Below are positions 1-10,112 of a DNA stretch of 64,000 bases, piece by piece (the first letter of the stretch is position 1; every line of letters starts with the position of its first letter). Source of the DNA: Ichthyophis bannanicus (lineage: Eukaryota; Chordata; Amphibia; Gymnophiona; Ichthyophiidae). Under the pieces are notes generated by a model. The model saw nothing but the letters and a program-made list of their open reading frames with translations, searched no databases and was not told the origin of the DNA. The position numbers and the translations under genes are program-made. The DNA lies in contig CM066033.1 of the NCBI GenBank assembly GCA_033557465.1, forward strand, positions 1,353,313,834 to 1,353,377,833, in the 5' to 3' direction.

Positions 1-734
1 ATTTTCACTTTTGGTTATCCTCACTTATTCTGTACTTGGTGAGGGTCTTTGTTCTGAGTTTGTGACTGAGGCCAGGAGTTCTGTTAATATGACGTTTGTA
101 CGAAGGGACCTGTTATGTAGTCATTTGACTTGTTTAGCTTTTCAATAGGTGTATGGATTTTCTAGGGCCTGCTGCAGTATTTATAGTGCTGCTTTTATCT
201 GGGTAGGCCCCTTGTTGTATGAGTTCTGGAAGTTTACGCTGGTATGATATGGTTGATTTGGCCTTGTAGATCATTGGTTGACTTTTGTAGGGTTTTGTAT
301 TAGTTCACGATATGCTTGGTACTGGAGAATGTTAGTGAGATGGCCAGAATCAGATTTTTTTTTTTTTAATTAGTTACCGAGTTTTGTGGGTGAATGTCCT
401 AGTTCTGCTCTGCACCCATTGTTTGGGGGGGGGGGGGGGTTTCTGTGAATGCAAAATATATATTCAAAAAGAAAAATCAACAACCATAACAGTTTATAAC
501 AAATTTAAAATGAGATATTTAATTTGGTGTTATAAACTGTGCAGTGGTTCTTGCTCTCTCTCTTAGTTCTGTGTAACTTTTTATTTCTTCCACATTATCT
601 ACTTGATTTTTTGGTTTGGTTCAGTCCCTGACTGCAATTTTGAGAAAGCCCCCTCCCCCCCCACCGGCTCGGGGGGGGGGGGGGAGGGGCTGCATCATCT
701 CATACCTCACCTCAGGCAGCAGATTGCCTTGAGC
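1..734. other. Unassigned non-coding stretch
   Basis: I see no gene here. The sequence is AT-moderate and holds a T run at about 355-368 and a G run at about 425-440. Short open frames in this stretch have no recognisable domain and are built partly from the G tract (Gly runs). It could be part of an old transposon, but nothing identifies it. Confidence 0.6.
649..689. repeat. C-tract/G-tract foldback
   Basis: A C-rich tract (C5-T-C8, 649-662) is followed after 8 bases by a G-rich tract (G14-A-G4, 671-689). The T in the first tract is matched by the A in the second, so the two can pair as a hairpin of about 13 bp, and the G side could form a G-quadruplex. Tract lengths in such sequence are prone to assembly error. 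Confidence 0.7.
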
Positions 735-902
735 CACCCCTGGAAGCAGTCATTTTTTCATCTAGAATCTTTATCTCTCTGGCATGTCGATACCAGAGTA
801 ATTGAGGTCAGATACCGTTCCCTTGCTTTTCTGCATCCCAAGTGCATGACTCTCTAGTTCTTCGCATTAAATCTTAACTGCCAAGCATTAGACCATTCTT
901 CC
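735..902 (-). pseudogene. CR1 LINE relic (endonuclease joined to RT thumb)
   Basis: Read on the minus strand, 735-805 matches the endonuclease region of the CR1 copy at 45340-45430. 825-902 matches the thumb region of the CR1 copy at 11450-11525 (the segment encoding the KCKVMHLG-type motif). The roughly 2 kb between these two regions is missing, so this is an internally deleted, long-dead fragment. Identity was judged by eye against the better copies in this window. Confidence 0.55.
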
Positions 903-921
903 AGAGAGAGAGGGAGGGGAA

Positions 922-994
922 GGGTTTGTCTGGGAGTTGAACCCAGGACCTCTCACACCCTAAGCGAGAATCGTGATCTTAGACCAGTGAGCCC
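922..994 (-). pseudogene. tRNA-Pro(AGG)-like relic
   Basis: On the minus strand the anticodon arm (loop CTTAGGG, anticodon AGG), the variable region and the T arm with a GGTTCAA-type B box closely resemble vertebrate tRNA-Pro. The 5' acceptor strand (GGCTCAC) no longer pairs well with the 3' strand (ACAAACC), so a working tRNA is unlikely. It could be a tRNA pseudogene or the head of a SINE. It lies directly beside the 5' end of the transposon starting at 1012. Confidence 0.6.
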
Positions 995-1011
995 CCTAAG
1001 ATTATTCATTA

Positions 1012-1127
1012 CACAGGTACACTACCAAAAAACTGCCTCCAGTTTTGCAACTGATTCCTATAGATTTTGGGGTGCTGAATCCAGGAAAAATAGCCAAAAT
1101 GTTCCATCACGTCATGTTTTCTTGCAA
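1012..1127 (+). repeat. 5' terminal inverted repeat
   Basis: Imperfect inverted copy of 3705-3831. Shared blocks in order: CACAGGTACACTA at the tip, AAACTGCCTC, the GGTGC/GCTGAATCCA block, TCCATCACGT, and a T-rich/TTGC block. The spacing differs by a few bases between arms because of A/T run length. Confidence 0.8.
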
Positions 1128-1515
1128 AATTAGATTTCTTACCCATATAAGGAATGTTCACATAATTTCTTTTTAGCCGACTGCAGTTTATTTTCTTGGC
1201 CCAAAATAGAGGTTGTAATGGTTAACTAACTAGAAACACTCCCTCATGATATTTTAGAGTGTTTTGTATTCATTTTATACATTAACAGGACAATTGGGAG
1301 GCGGGGGGCTAAATCCAGTACTCGCGCTGGCGCATGTTCTTTCCTGTTCGCCTCGCCTCGTTCGCTCGCTCAAACACGGTGGTTGCGACATGAACGTTCC
1401 TGTCAAATTTCAGTTTCTTGCAAGTTCATTATTACCTTTTGTTTGCTCAGTCGTAATCCAGCTTTATTCCGAAGTGGTTCACTACAGCTGTAGTTTGCAG
1501 TGCTGTGTATTTGTG

Positions 1516-3237
1516 ATGGCTCACAGAGCCAGAGGTTGCGTCAACTCTCCGGACAGTTTTTGTTTTATTTGTGGGGAATATACCGTGAAAAAGCGGCAGA
1601 GGAACATTTCTGCATTTATTAAAAAAGTATATTTCGCCTATTTCGGTTTGAAGTTAGGCGATCAAGACAAACCGTGGGCTCCTCACAAAGTGTGCAAGAC
1701 ATGTGAGGAAGATCTACGCTTATGGATGAAAGGTAAAAAACAAGCATTTCGTGATGTGGCGTGAACAAAGAGACCACAGCAGTGACTGCTATTTTTGCTC
1801 TTGCATTGTGAAGGGATACAACTTAAAAAATAAGAACGTAATAAGTTACCTCAACCTTCCCTCAGCAATTAGGCCTATGCCTCATAGCAACGAAGTACCT
1901 GTGCCTGAACCACCAAAATCTTTGGATCATATTTGTGTGGACGGTTCTGATCATGATGAGACTCATCAGATGGCTTTTCCCGATGAGTCCAGTACTTCCG
2001 AGTTTGAAACTGAACCAGATCCGAAACCTGAACTTTTCTCTCAAGCTGAATTGAATGATTTAGTCCGGGATTTAGGACTCCCAAAAGATGCTGCCCAACT
2101 GCTAGGTTCTCGGCTTAAACAGAAAAATCTATTGTCACCAGGAACAACTTTTTATTGGTACCGCAACCGCAACCGCGAGACACAATTTTTGAAGTATTTC
2201 AGCAAAGAGGAAGATTTGGTATTTTGCAACGATATATACGGAGTGATGGAAAAGTTTAAACTCAAGTATGATCCTGCTGAATGGCGGCTGTTCATTGATT
2301 CGTCAAAAGACAGCATAAAAGGTGTTCTTCTTCATAATGGCAACACATTCGCTTCAGTTCCTATTGCTCACTCTGTTATTCTCCAAGAAAAATACGAGAA
2401 TTTGGCCCTGATTCTTCAGAAAATTCGTTATGATGAGCATAAGTGGATGATTTGTGGAGACTTTAAAATTCTATCCATGCTATTAGGGCAGCAATCCGGT
2501 TTCACCAAATATCCCTGCTTCCTTTGCTTGTGGGATAGCCGGGCGCGCGCGACCTACACTGGGGGAAAAAAGACTGGCCAATTCGGGAGTATTTGAGACC
2601 CGGTGAGAAAAATGTTCTTCATGAGAGCTTGGTACCTCGTGATAAAATTCTATTACCACCTCTCCACATTAAGTTGGGTCTCATTAAGCAATTCATCAAG
2701 TTCCTTCCAAAAGATGGTGAGTGCTTTCGGTACCTTTGCTCAAAGTTCCCCCGACTTTCTGAAGCAAAGCTAAAGGAAGGAGTGTTTGTTGGCCCTGATA
2801 TAAGGAAACTCATTTCAGATGGAGCATTCGCTGAAACAATGTCTGAGAAGGAAAAAGAAGCCTGGGATTCCTTCAAGGATGTTGTTCTCAAATTCTTGGG
2901 GAACAGGCGGGATGAGAACTATAAGGATATTGTTGCCAGGATGCTCAATGCCTTCAAAGAACAAGGCTGTAACATGAGCCTGAAAGTCCATTTCTTGCAC
3001 TCCCATGTGAACTACTTTCCCGAAAACTTGGGGGCGTACAGTGAAGAACAAGGTGAAAGGTTTCACCAGAACATCAAGGACGCAGAGAGAAGGTACCAAG
3101 GAAGATGGAACACCATTATGATGGCTGATTTCTGCTGGTTGCTGCTGCGGGAAACCCCAGATGAAAAATACGCCAAGCAGCGCACCAAGAGAAGCATTCG
3201 GGGGAAGAAGAAACGGGCCCACCAGGAGATTGATTGA
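1516..3237 (+). pseudogene. Transposase-like protein, DDE-type by inspection, two frameshifts
   Basis: The start ATG at 1516 opens a frame with a Cys-x2-Cys pair (residues 16-19) and a later HKVC-x2-C pair, a ZAD-like zinc-finger arrangement. The frame shifts near 1750 and continues from about 1755 with a second Cys-x2-Cys (DCYFC). It shifts back near 2555, and the original frame then runs to the stop at 3237. Candidate catalytic acids are the D of FIDSSKDS (about 2295), the D of CGDFK (about 2460) and the first E of EEQGERFHQ (about 3040). An extra C-x2-C (YPCFLC, about 2513) lies between the second and third, as in several zinc-inserted DDE folds. The two shifts cancel, so both ends share one frame. 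Assignment as an RNase H-fold transposase is inference from spacing and the flanking TIRs. Confidence 0.65.
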
Positions 3238-3704
3238 CCCAAGAATGACTTTAAAATCTAAACTGTGTTGACAAATATTGTGTTTTTACTAAACTTTGAA
3301 ATAAAAATTTGCTAGTTATTACCACAGTGTCGGATCTCATTTATTAGAATTTTATTTTCACACCATCGGGTGTTTGTCTTCATGTATTGCAATGGTGCGG
3401 TTTGCGTTTTCTATTCTTACATACATACCTGTACAACATTTTTTGCACATTTCTTTGCTTTGTGTCTAACCTCGCTCTTATATGCTCAATGTTTGTGCAC
3501 ATGTATGTGGCTGTTTTAAGTGCAGACAATTTTGCTACCATCACAGTGTGTTTTGTTGACATTATTCTTATGTGCTGCCTTGTTACAATTTTCTTTATTC
3601 TTATTTGAATAACTACTAAACAATTAGTATAAAGAATTCATCCAAGAAACTTTTATCTCGATCGCACTCAATCTGAAACGTTCACCTCAAACTGCTAACC
3701 CAAT

Positions 3705-3831
3705 GTAGCAAAAAATCTGTACGTGATGGAGCAAATTGGTTACCAGATTTGGATTCAGCGCACCAAAAAACGTAAAAATCAATCGAAACATTAGAGGCAG
3801 TTTAAAAAAAATTTTTTTTAGTGTACCTGTG
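3705..3831 (-). repeat. 3' terminal inverted repeat
   Basis: Inverted partner of 1012-1127. It is slightly longer, mainly through an A/T run at about 3802-3820. The tip reads TAGTGTACCTGTG on the plus strand and is followed by TTA. Confidence 0.8.
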
Positions 3832-3867
3832 TTAGTAGTGTAAACTAGATTGGTGTACATGAATGCA

Positions 3868-3894
3868 GGTCAATCAATCAATCAATCAATCAAT
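3868..3894. repeat. (TCAA)n microsatellite
   Basis: About 6.5 uninterrupted units of a 4-base repeat, just outside the 3' TIR. Confidence 0.95.
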
Positions 3895-4440
3895 GTGTGC
3901 CCTAGAGTCAGTGCTGACTCCTGGCAACCCATCAGCTCCTGGGTTTTCCTGGCAGTGTGACCAGAAGTAGATTGCCAGGCCTTTCTTCTGAGGCAATGGA
4001 GAGTTTAGGTATTATTTTTTAATTTGTAAACTGCTCTACCGCTAGCCACACAAAAGGTGGTATATCAAGATTTTAATAAACATAAAGATTAAGTAACTTG
4101 CCCAAGGCCACAAGGAGTGCTATTGGAAATCAAACCCTGGTCTCTATGTTACTAAGCTAGTGCCCTAACCAGTAGGTTGCTCTTCCAGCTTTCTTCAGCT
4201 TAGCTGTTGGACTTTATAGGTCCTCTGTTCCTCTACCTGCTGCTCACATTTTCAGTCATGAGTCCCATATAAGTAAATGCTCATATTTTTATACAGTTAA
4301 AAACTACTTAAATATTGTGGTGTTATCAGGTCCCGAAACAGTCATGACACAGCAAAAATATCCATTCGTTGGTCTCTGCTCAAACATTTATATCAAAACT
4401 GGGAACTTTATCTGTTTAAGTCCAGAAATAGACATTCTCT
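3895..4440. other. SINE/LINE scraps, MIR-like block on minus strand
   Basis: No gene. At 4080-4190 the minus strand shows a MIR/CORE-like block: a tRNA-like B-box region, then the CTTGTGGCCTTGGGCAAG type sequence also present in the SINEs at 15304 and 24536. At about 4025-4075 there is an L2-like tail segment with a pairing GGTGGTATA motif. The first 120 bases contain a GAGTCAGTGCTGACTCCTGG palindrome-bearing stretch of unknown origin. Confidence 0.5.
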
Positions 4441-5366
4441 CTGCTGCTCCAGGAGGATCTGGATAAATTGGAAGACTGGGCATCCAAATGGCAGATGAAA
4501 TTTAATGTGGACAAGTGCAAAGTTATGCACCTAGGAGAGAACAACCCACACTATGGTTACACTATGCAAGGTTCCACATTGGGAACCACCACTCAGGAAA
4601 AAGATTTAGGCGTCATCGTGGATACCATGTTAAAAGCCTCCACCCATTGTGCAGCGGCGGCCAAGAAAGCAAATAGAATGCTAGGTATCATAAGGAAAGG
4701 AATGGAAAATATAACAAAGGATATTATAATGCCTCTGTATCGTTCCATGGTACGACCGCACCTTGAATATTTTGTGCAGTTCTGGTCCCCATATCTTAAA
4801 AAGGATATAGCGTTATTAGAAAAGGTACAGAAAAGAGCTATCAAAATGGTAAAGGGGATGGAAGGCTACTCCTATGAAGAGAGGCTACAAGGTTAGGGCT
4901 CTTCAACCTGGAAAAGAGACGTCTGAGGGGAGATATAATAGAGGTCTATAAATTAATGAATGGCGTGGAACACGTAAACATAGATCAATTGTTTATGCTA
5001 TCAAAATATAGAAAGACTAGGGGACATGTAATAAAGCTACAGGGTAAACTATTTAAGACAAATAAGAGAAAATATTTTTTCACTCAACGTGTAATCAAAC
5101 TCTGGAATTTGTTACCGGAGGATGTAGTAAAGGCTGTTAGTGTAGCTGGGTTTAAAAAAGGTTTGGACAAGTTCCTGGAGGAAAGGTCCATAAACCATTA
5201 TTAAAAAGGGACCCAGGATATCAATGCTTGACCCAGTACAAGCACTGTGGAACCTGTGTCTCTTGGGGAAACTGCTAGGTACGTATGACCTAGATTGGCC
5301 ACAAGATACTGGGCTTGATGGACTTTGGTCTGACCCAGTATGGCATATCTTATGTTCTTATGCTGC
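4440..5366 (+). mobile_element. CR1 LINE (family CR1-A), 5'-truncated 3' end
   Basis: This is the 3' part of the CR1 copy found at 36829-45784, in plus orientation. It starts inside the RT thumb and ends in the short CR1 3' UTR near TTATGTTCTTA. 5' truncation is usual for LINEs. The RT remnant is listed separately. Confidence 0.85.
4468..5204 (+). pseudogene. CR1-A reverse transcriptase C-terminal part
   Basis: A 142-codon frame (4468-4896) carries the CR1 thumb signature MKFNVDKCKVMHLG, then EKDLGVIVD and a VRPHLEY motif. A single frameshift near 4893 moves to a second frame ending RKYFFTQRVIKLWNLLP at 5204. Together they are the last third of CR1 ORF2. The catalytic FVDD box lies upstream and is missing here. 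Confidence 0.85.
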
Positions 5367-5432
5367 CTCTCATGACCAACTCAGCACACCATATTTCAAA
5401 GACCCTTCATCAGGGGCTAGCATGACTGCTGT
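5360..5432 (-). ncRNA. Candidate hammerhead ribozyme core (1)
   Basis: On the minus strand a perfect CTGATGA (5407-5413) is followed after 9 bases by GAAA (5394-5397), and later by GTC next to ATGAG (about 5371-5377). AAG/CUU can close stem II. AUGCU-A-GCC upstream can pair with GGC-AGCAU downstream as stem I. Stem III pairing is weak. Hammerheads of this minimal type are known from Penelope-like elements. This is a motif call only. Confidence 0.3.
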
Positions 5433-6290
5433 GTCAAAGTTACTCACAGATATATTAAACTTAGTAATATAACTCTCAAGCAATGCTGGACTGTGGGATA
5501 TCTATCTCTGGACTTAAAGGGATATATATGCAGGTTTGAGGGAGGACTAATGAATGGATATTTTTGCACAGTTTGGGAATTATGGCTATATCATCACAAT
5601 ATTTAAGCTTTAATTGTATTTAAAAAATCATCTTTCATTTATATGGGACTGATGACTGAAAGCGTGAGCATTAAATGCAGCTTTTTGGCATGCTGTGCAA
5701 AGGCTCGAGTGTTCTGATGGTACCATCACTTGGTGCAATTTCTCTTAATGGGTTTTGAACATTGAATAGGTGATATTGACTTGATGACTATTTGACTTTC
5801 CTTCTGTCTTTGTGGGGGTTTTGTTTTTGGTTAAAATAAATACCAGGCAGAGCTGAATAGGTGACGTCATCTTCCTGAGATAATGTAAGTTAGATGTGTT
5901 CAGTTTCCTATTTCAGTAACCTTTCAGCAGTGCCTTTTTTTCCTTGGAGCTAACAGTGTGATGCAATTTCTCAATCAGGAAAGAAAAAAAATCTAGTGAA
6001 TTAGGTGTTACACCTTTTATACTGGAAATTGGTTTCCAAATTTTCACAGCTATATAACCAGCAGTATATGCAAGGAGTTAATCGGTGCTTGATAGCTACA
6101 AAACAGAAAGAAATTTTATTCTGCCACAAGTTGATTTTAAACACCCGCCCCCACTTCCACTAGAGACAAAAAAATTATTCTGGATACATAATTGCAAAAA
6201 AAAAAAAAGTGTCACTGTTTAATGAGTGGCATGTATTTCCTTTTGCCATTCTATGTTAAATATGCATTATTGCCCTTAAATATTTTATTA
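5366..6290 (-). other. Possible Penelope-like 3' region, otherwise unassigned
   Basis: No coding sequence. The right-hand edge of the CR1 tail is followed, on the minus strand, by a CTGATGA...GAAA motif (5394-5413) of the sort found in Penelope-like pseudo-LTRs. The rest (5440-6290) is AT-rich, with an A run at about 6196-6208. I cannot name the source element. Confidence 0.3.
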
Positions 6291-6421
6291 AGGAAAAATA
6301 TAATTCCATATGTTTAATTGTTCAATGTAAAACAATTATCATATAATTGTCATGTTGTTTGATGTAAACCGCCTTGGATAAAGGCGGTATAGAAAAACTG
6401 TTAAATAAATAAAATTAAATA
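6290..6421 (+). mobile_element. L2-type LINE 3' tail
   Basis: The tail hairpin ACCGCC...GGCGGT followed by TATA and an AATAAA-type repeat matches the end of the L2 elements at 57780 and 43388. Only the 3' UTR remains. Confidence 0.75.
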
Positions 6422-6484
6422 AAATATCATCCTGCTAGATCAGTCCAGACAATATAAACTCATATTGTAGATAGTTTCCCCAGT

Positions 6485-6605
6485 TGATATCCAAGTTGTA
6501 TTATTGTAAGTGCAATACAGGCCTCCTGATTTGTACAAAATGTTATCTGTAAACCGCACTGATTTTAAAGAGCGCGATATATAAAAGCAATAAATAAATA
6601 AATAA
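6485..6605 (+). mobile_element. Second L2-type LINE 3' tail
   Basis: Another tail of the same kind: ACCGCACTGATTT...GCGCGATATATAA, then an (AATA)n run at about 6585-6604. Adjacent to, but separate from, the tail ending at 6421. Confidence 0.75.
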
Positions 6606-6869
6606 ATGTGTTCCCCTACCAGCAGATTGGTGGAGACAAAGAACCAATGATAAGCCCAGGTTTCAATAACATCACTCCCATGCCTCTATTTGCCTCAGCC
6701 ACCAGAGTTCTCTTCAGTATTTCTTTGTCTCCAGTAGATGGTGGATGGATTTTCTCCTCTTTTTAGAAAATCTAAGGATTGAAAGGAAATGAGATTGATT
6801 AAATACTTGTGAATGACCACCTGAGTACAGAAAGGTGACTGTCTCACTTGAATGCGACGTGGGGGTGCA
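6606..6869. other. Unassigned stretch
   Basis: Nothing recognisable as coding. The text around 6425-6470 and 6610-6720 resembles the start/end regions of DIRS-type elements in style, but no inverted partner is present to prove it. Confidence 0.4.
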
Positions 6870-7004
6870 TTAGACTGCGGTCTTTTTGGTAGACATAGGA
6901 GGAGGGAAAATTTGTTTAACGAAAATCCCAAGCAGACAAAACACACTCACAGAGGGAAAGCCAAGCACAAGAGGCGAGATGTAGTAAAAGTGATCGCAGA
7001 TGCT

Positions 7005-7070
7005 TTATTCAACCAAACCAAAACCCCTATGCGTTTCAGCGAACGCCTTCCTCGGAGGGGGGGGGGGAGC
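7005..7070 (-). ncRNA. Candidate hammerhead ribozyme core (2)
   Basis: On the sense strand of the Penelope piece, CCGAGGA (7049-7055) is followed by AGGCGTTCGCT and GAAAC (7033-7037). This differs from the CTGANGA...GAAA core at one position. No convincing stem III or cleavage site is visible, so it is a decayed candidate at best. Its value is its position, downstream of the endonuclease and in the same orientation as the element. Confidence 0.25.
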
Positions 7071-7084
7071 CTCAAAATAAAAAA

Positions 7085-7200
7085 AAAAATTATTATTTAT
7101 TGCATTATTTATGTTTATAATTTTTTGATAATACAATATAACTGCAATAAATACAATAATAATAATACAATATAACTGCAATAAAAGTAAAAGCAAGATG
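7085..7200. repeat. AT-rich duplicated block
   Basis: AATACAATATAACTGCAATAAA occurs twice in direct orientation (about 7131-7152 and 7166-7187), separated by an (AAT)n run. Minus-strand open frames here are low-complexity shadows. Confidence 0.75.
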
Positions 7201-9349
7201 TGACATTAATAACATAAATAAAAGACAACCAAAAGTGTAAAATGAGATAAAAGGTAAGGCTGAGTGAAAGCTTCCATAAACACAAACAGGGAAACATGCA
7301 TACAATACATTGCATATGCCTGTATGAGGAGAACACGAGGTGAGGAAGTTAGTGTGCTGAAAGGCCAAACTAGTTGGGAACATACTTGCAGAACAAACTG
7401 TATATGAAGTTCTGAACACAAGTGAATCTGTGAAAATAACAGGTAAAGGAGTGAATCCTGAAGCTTGAAAATACTAATAAACATTGTAAAGTTTAAAATA
7501 AACCGCATATGGGGGAGAGAGACTGTTGTCAAGCCAAACTGTAACATGGTAACATTGTAAAGTATATACCAATATACGACGGATCGAAAAACACATCACA
7601 TTAGACTCTGGATAAACAGGGGACCCATCGGGTGTGCAGGAGCTTATAGAGTAGAACAATTGGCATAATTTTTGTAGCCAAAGAATCTCTCATCAGAAAA
7701 AAACATAACTAACCAGTGGTAAATAAAATAAGGAAACTTGCCTTAGAATCTAATCAGAAATCAGCTGGAGACATATTTTTATTTTACTTTCAAAGGAGAG
7801 CGTATTTCCTGCTAAGGGAAGGTCAAAGGTAAAGTCCCAAGATGAAAACAATAGATCAGTCTGGAAAATGTATCAGTTGTTGATATATCTATATTTTAAT
7901 TCGTTGAAGTCAAGAAAGCCATATTGTTGCAGAACAGCAAAAATAAAAAGTACTAACAGGGCACTCACTAGGAAAGCTGCAGTATTGCAACACCGGCACA
8001 TACAGTTTCCAAAAATGCTGCTTGAGCAGGTGCCTCTAAATCAAGTAGTCAAAGTTTATTTAAAAGGAAAATTAAAACAAAGCCAAAAAGTGTATAGCTA
8101 AATTAACTATATCAGCATTCGGAAATAGGCTGCGGTCTCTGGCAAACATGTGATTCCTTTGAAAAGTGACAAGTCTCATTGGAATGTTGTAAAATATCCT
8201 CTGGAGACATTGGACCATGCAGGCATTATTGAAAAAGTAGGTTCCTATATGCATAAAACCGCATTCTATGAATAAAACAGTATGCCATTAAAAATGGTTA
8301 TAAAGAGCTATAAAAAAATAATTTAATAAATAATATAATAACATCAAAAGGACAGCAAAATTGCTCCGAATATAAAGCCAAAATGCAAGCCATACTGAAG
8401 AGACCTAGGGTATCATGAAAACACTTAAAAGTACTCAATATAGGTGAGACGTATACAAAAAATAAGTGTAATTAAAAACATAGTGAAGTGCTGTTTTGAT
8501 TGTGAAGAGCTGTAAAAAAATAAATAACATAGGAACATCAAAAAGACAGTGAAATTACTCCAAATTTAAAATAAAAATGCAAACCATCCTGAAAAGACCA
8601 TAAGAACACTTAAGGGTATTGAATTCAATGGGACCACGGCTCTGATATCGCATGGAAGCTGCTACCGCTGTTTAGTAAACATACCCCTTAGAGGTACTTA
8701 ATAAACCTAAAGAATGTACTTAAATAAGTACAGTTAAAAACATAATAGAGTGCCAGCGTGAATGGTAAGGAAGGCAAAAGTCAGAGATACAACTGTGCAC
8801 AGGGATAACAAATAATAAAAGATAAAACAGCCACTACTGATATGTTAGAAAAAAAATTAACAGAAAAGAGGTAGTGTGAAAAACAGGAACCATACTTAAA
8901 AGCCATAGGGAAAACATAAAGATGACGTTAAGTCTTAAATAATCATTTAGATGAATAAATTAAAAAAAACAAAAAACTATACAGGACCCAAAATAAGAAC
9001 CATGAAATAAAAATATGACAACCCAGTCGCCATAGGCAATAGCCTAAGGACGTGAGTGAAAAACTTAGGTGAGACAAACAAGGCTCACTGGGTTGGCAAT
9101 GACTAAATGAAAAATAAAAGGTAAAAGATGGATCAAAAATAAAAACAGGCCAAAGAGCAATAAAAACAATCAAAAAGATAATAAGAGCAATTAGAAATGA
9201 CCCCCCTATTTAAAACTTTTGCATTTCTAAGAAAGTATAGAAAAGGGTGCATTTGACAGAAACATCATACAATGAAAGGGGGTGGGGAGGCAATAAAACT
9301 AAAATCAATAAAACAGGTCAAATAAAAACCAACTAAATTGGGGCGGTGC

Positions 9350-9709
9350 TTGATTTAAAATAATCATTAAAAAAACAGATACATTAGTCTCCTGGTTCAC
9401 CCATGTGGTGAGAGGGTCTTCAGTTCATAAATGTATCTCTGTTCCAATTTGAGTAGTACAGAATCAATATTGCCACCTTTCCAATGTGGCTTCACAACCT
9501 TAAGGACAAGAAACTTGAGATCTGACAGAATATAATTCTTTTCTTCCCAATGACTCATCAGCAGTTTTTCAGATAACTTTTTTCTTAAACAGCTCTTGTG
9601 TTCCGTTATAATGTGTTTTTATGGACCGCTTGGTCTTGCCAACGTATATTAAGTTGCAAGGGCATATTATGAGGTATACAACATTCTTTGTTTCACAGTT
9701 AGAATAATT
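9350..9709 (-). pseudogene. Penelope GIY-YIG endonuclease, truncated
   Basis: Reading down from 9709, the minus strand encodes NYSNCETKNVVYLIICPCNL then IYVGKTKRSIKTHY. This is the GIY-YIG core (VVYLI...YVG) with the Cys pair typical of Penelope-like elements. A frameshift in an A run follows near 9592, and homology continues to the ELKTLSPH-type end near 9415. Upstream RT is absent because the DIRS element interrupts here. It is nearly the same sequence as 48555-48850. Confidence 0.8.
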
Positions 9710-9880
9710 TTCTGGGAACAAGCAGGAAGTAAATACTCACATATGGGTGATGTCGACGCTGACAGAGCCCTCGTGAAAGCATCTATCCAGCTTTCAAAGA
9801 AAGCCTTTGGGAAATACCACCACGTATGCGTGGCCCCCTTCCTGCCCAAGGGTGCCATCTTGTTCAGTTTCCTTATTTCC
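9710..9880 (+). repeat. DIRS-B left inverted terminal repeat
   Basis: Starts near TTCTGGGAACAAGCAGG and contains CACATATGGGTGA and AAGCCTTTGGGAA blocks that reappear inverted at 47640-47790, and directly at 58963-59130 in the rightmost copy. Confidence 0.85.
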
Positions 9881-10112
9881 TTGGAGCCCTTCAGACATCT
9901 GTCTGGTCTTTCCCTGGAAAAAGTAGATTTTTTGACCTGAGTTTTATACTCATCTCCAGTACTGTACCGGTACTCTTCCCAACACCCGAGCTTGCTGCCT
10001 CATCATCGAGTCTTGAGATTTTTTGCAGTTTTTTCCTTTTGACACCTTCGTGCCTTTTTTCCAACTGGCAGCACCGCGGATCTTCGACCTAACTGGGCTA
10101 CTTTTTTCCCCC

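Larger units (their letters stand above)
1012..3831 (+). mobile_element. DNA transposon with long TIRs and TTA flanks, superfamily uncertain
   Basis: The element is 2820 bp. Its ends are inverted copies beginning CACAGGTACACTA, and TTA stands directly outside both ends (1009-1011 and 3832-3834), consistent with a 3 bp target duplication. Inside is a broken transposase-like gene (1516-3237) followed by a polyadenylation signal AATAAA at about 3300. The transposase is recognised as a family I remember from uncharacterised metazoan proteins, but I cannot place it in a named superfamily. TTA duplications are typical of PIF/Harbinger, yet the protein does not look like a Harbinger transposase to me. 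Confidence 0.8.
6870..9709 (-). mobile_element. Penelope-like element, left piece
   Basis: Minus-strand Penelope-like retroelement. From 9709 downward it encodes a GIY-YIG endonuclease, followed by a long 3' UTR. The UTR is collinear with the plus-strand Penelope piece at 48840-49520; the shared landmark is the GCTGCTACCGCTG...TTAGTAAACATACCCC block at 8640-8695 and 49040-49085. The UTR holds two diverged copies of a ~150 bp block (8340-8400 and 8560-8600 are equivalent points). The element is cut at 9709 by the DIRS element beginning at 9710. The lower boundary is a guess. Confidence 0.75.

Noticed and set aside
603..857. 84-codon plus-strand frame
   Set aside because: It runs through the C/G tracts and an antisense CR1 relic; no domain.
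7005..7659. Several overlapping minus-strand frames of 60-113 codons
   Set aside because: Hydrophobic, low-complexity translations of the AT-rich Penelope 3' UTR; they match no family and disagree between the two UTR copies.
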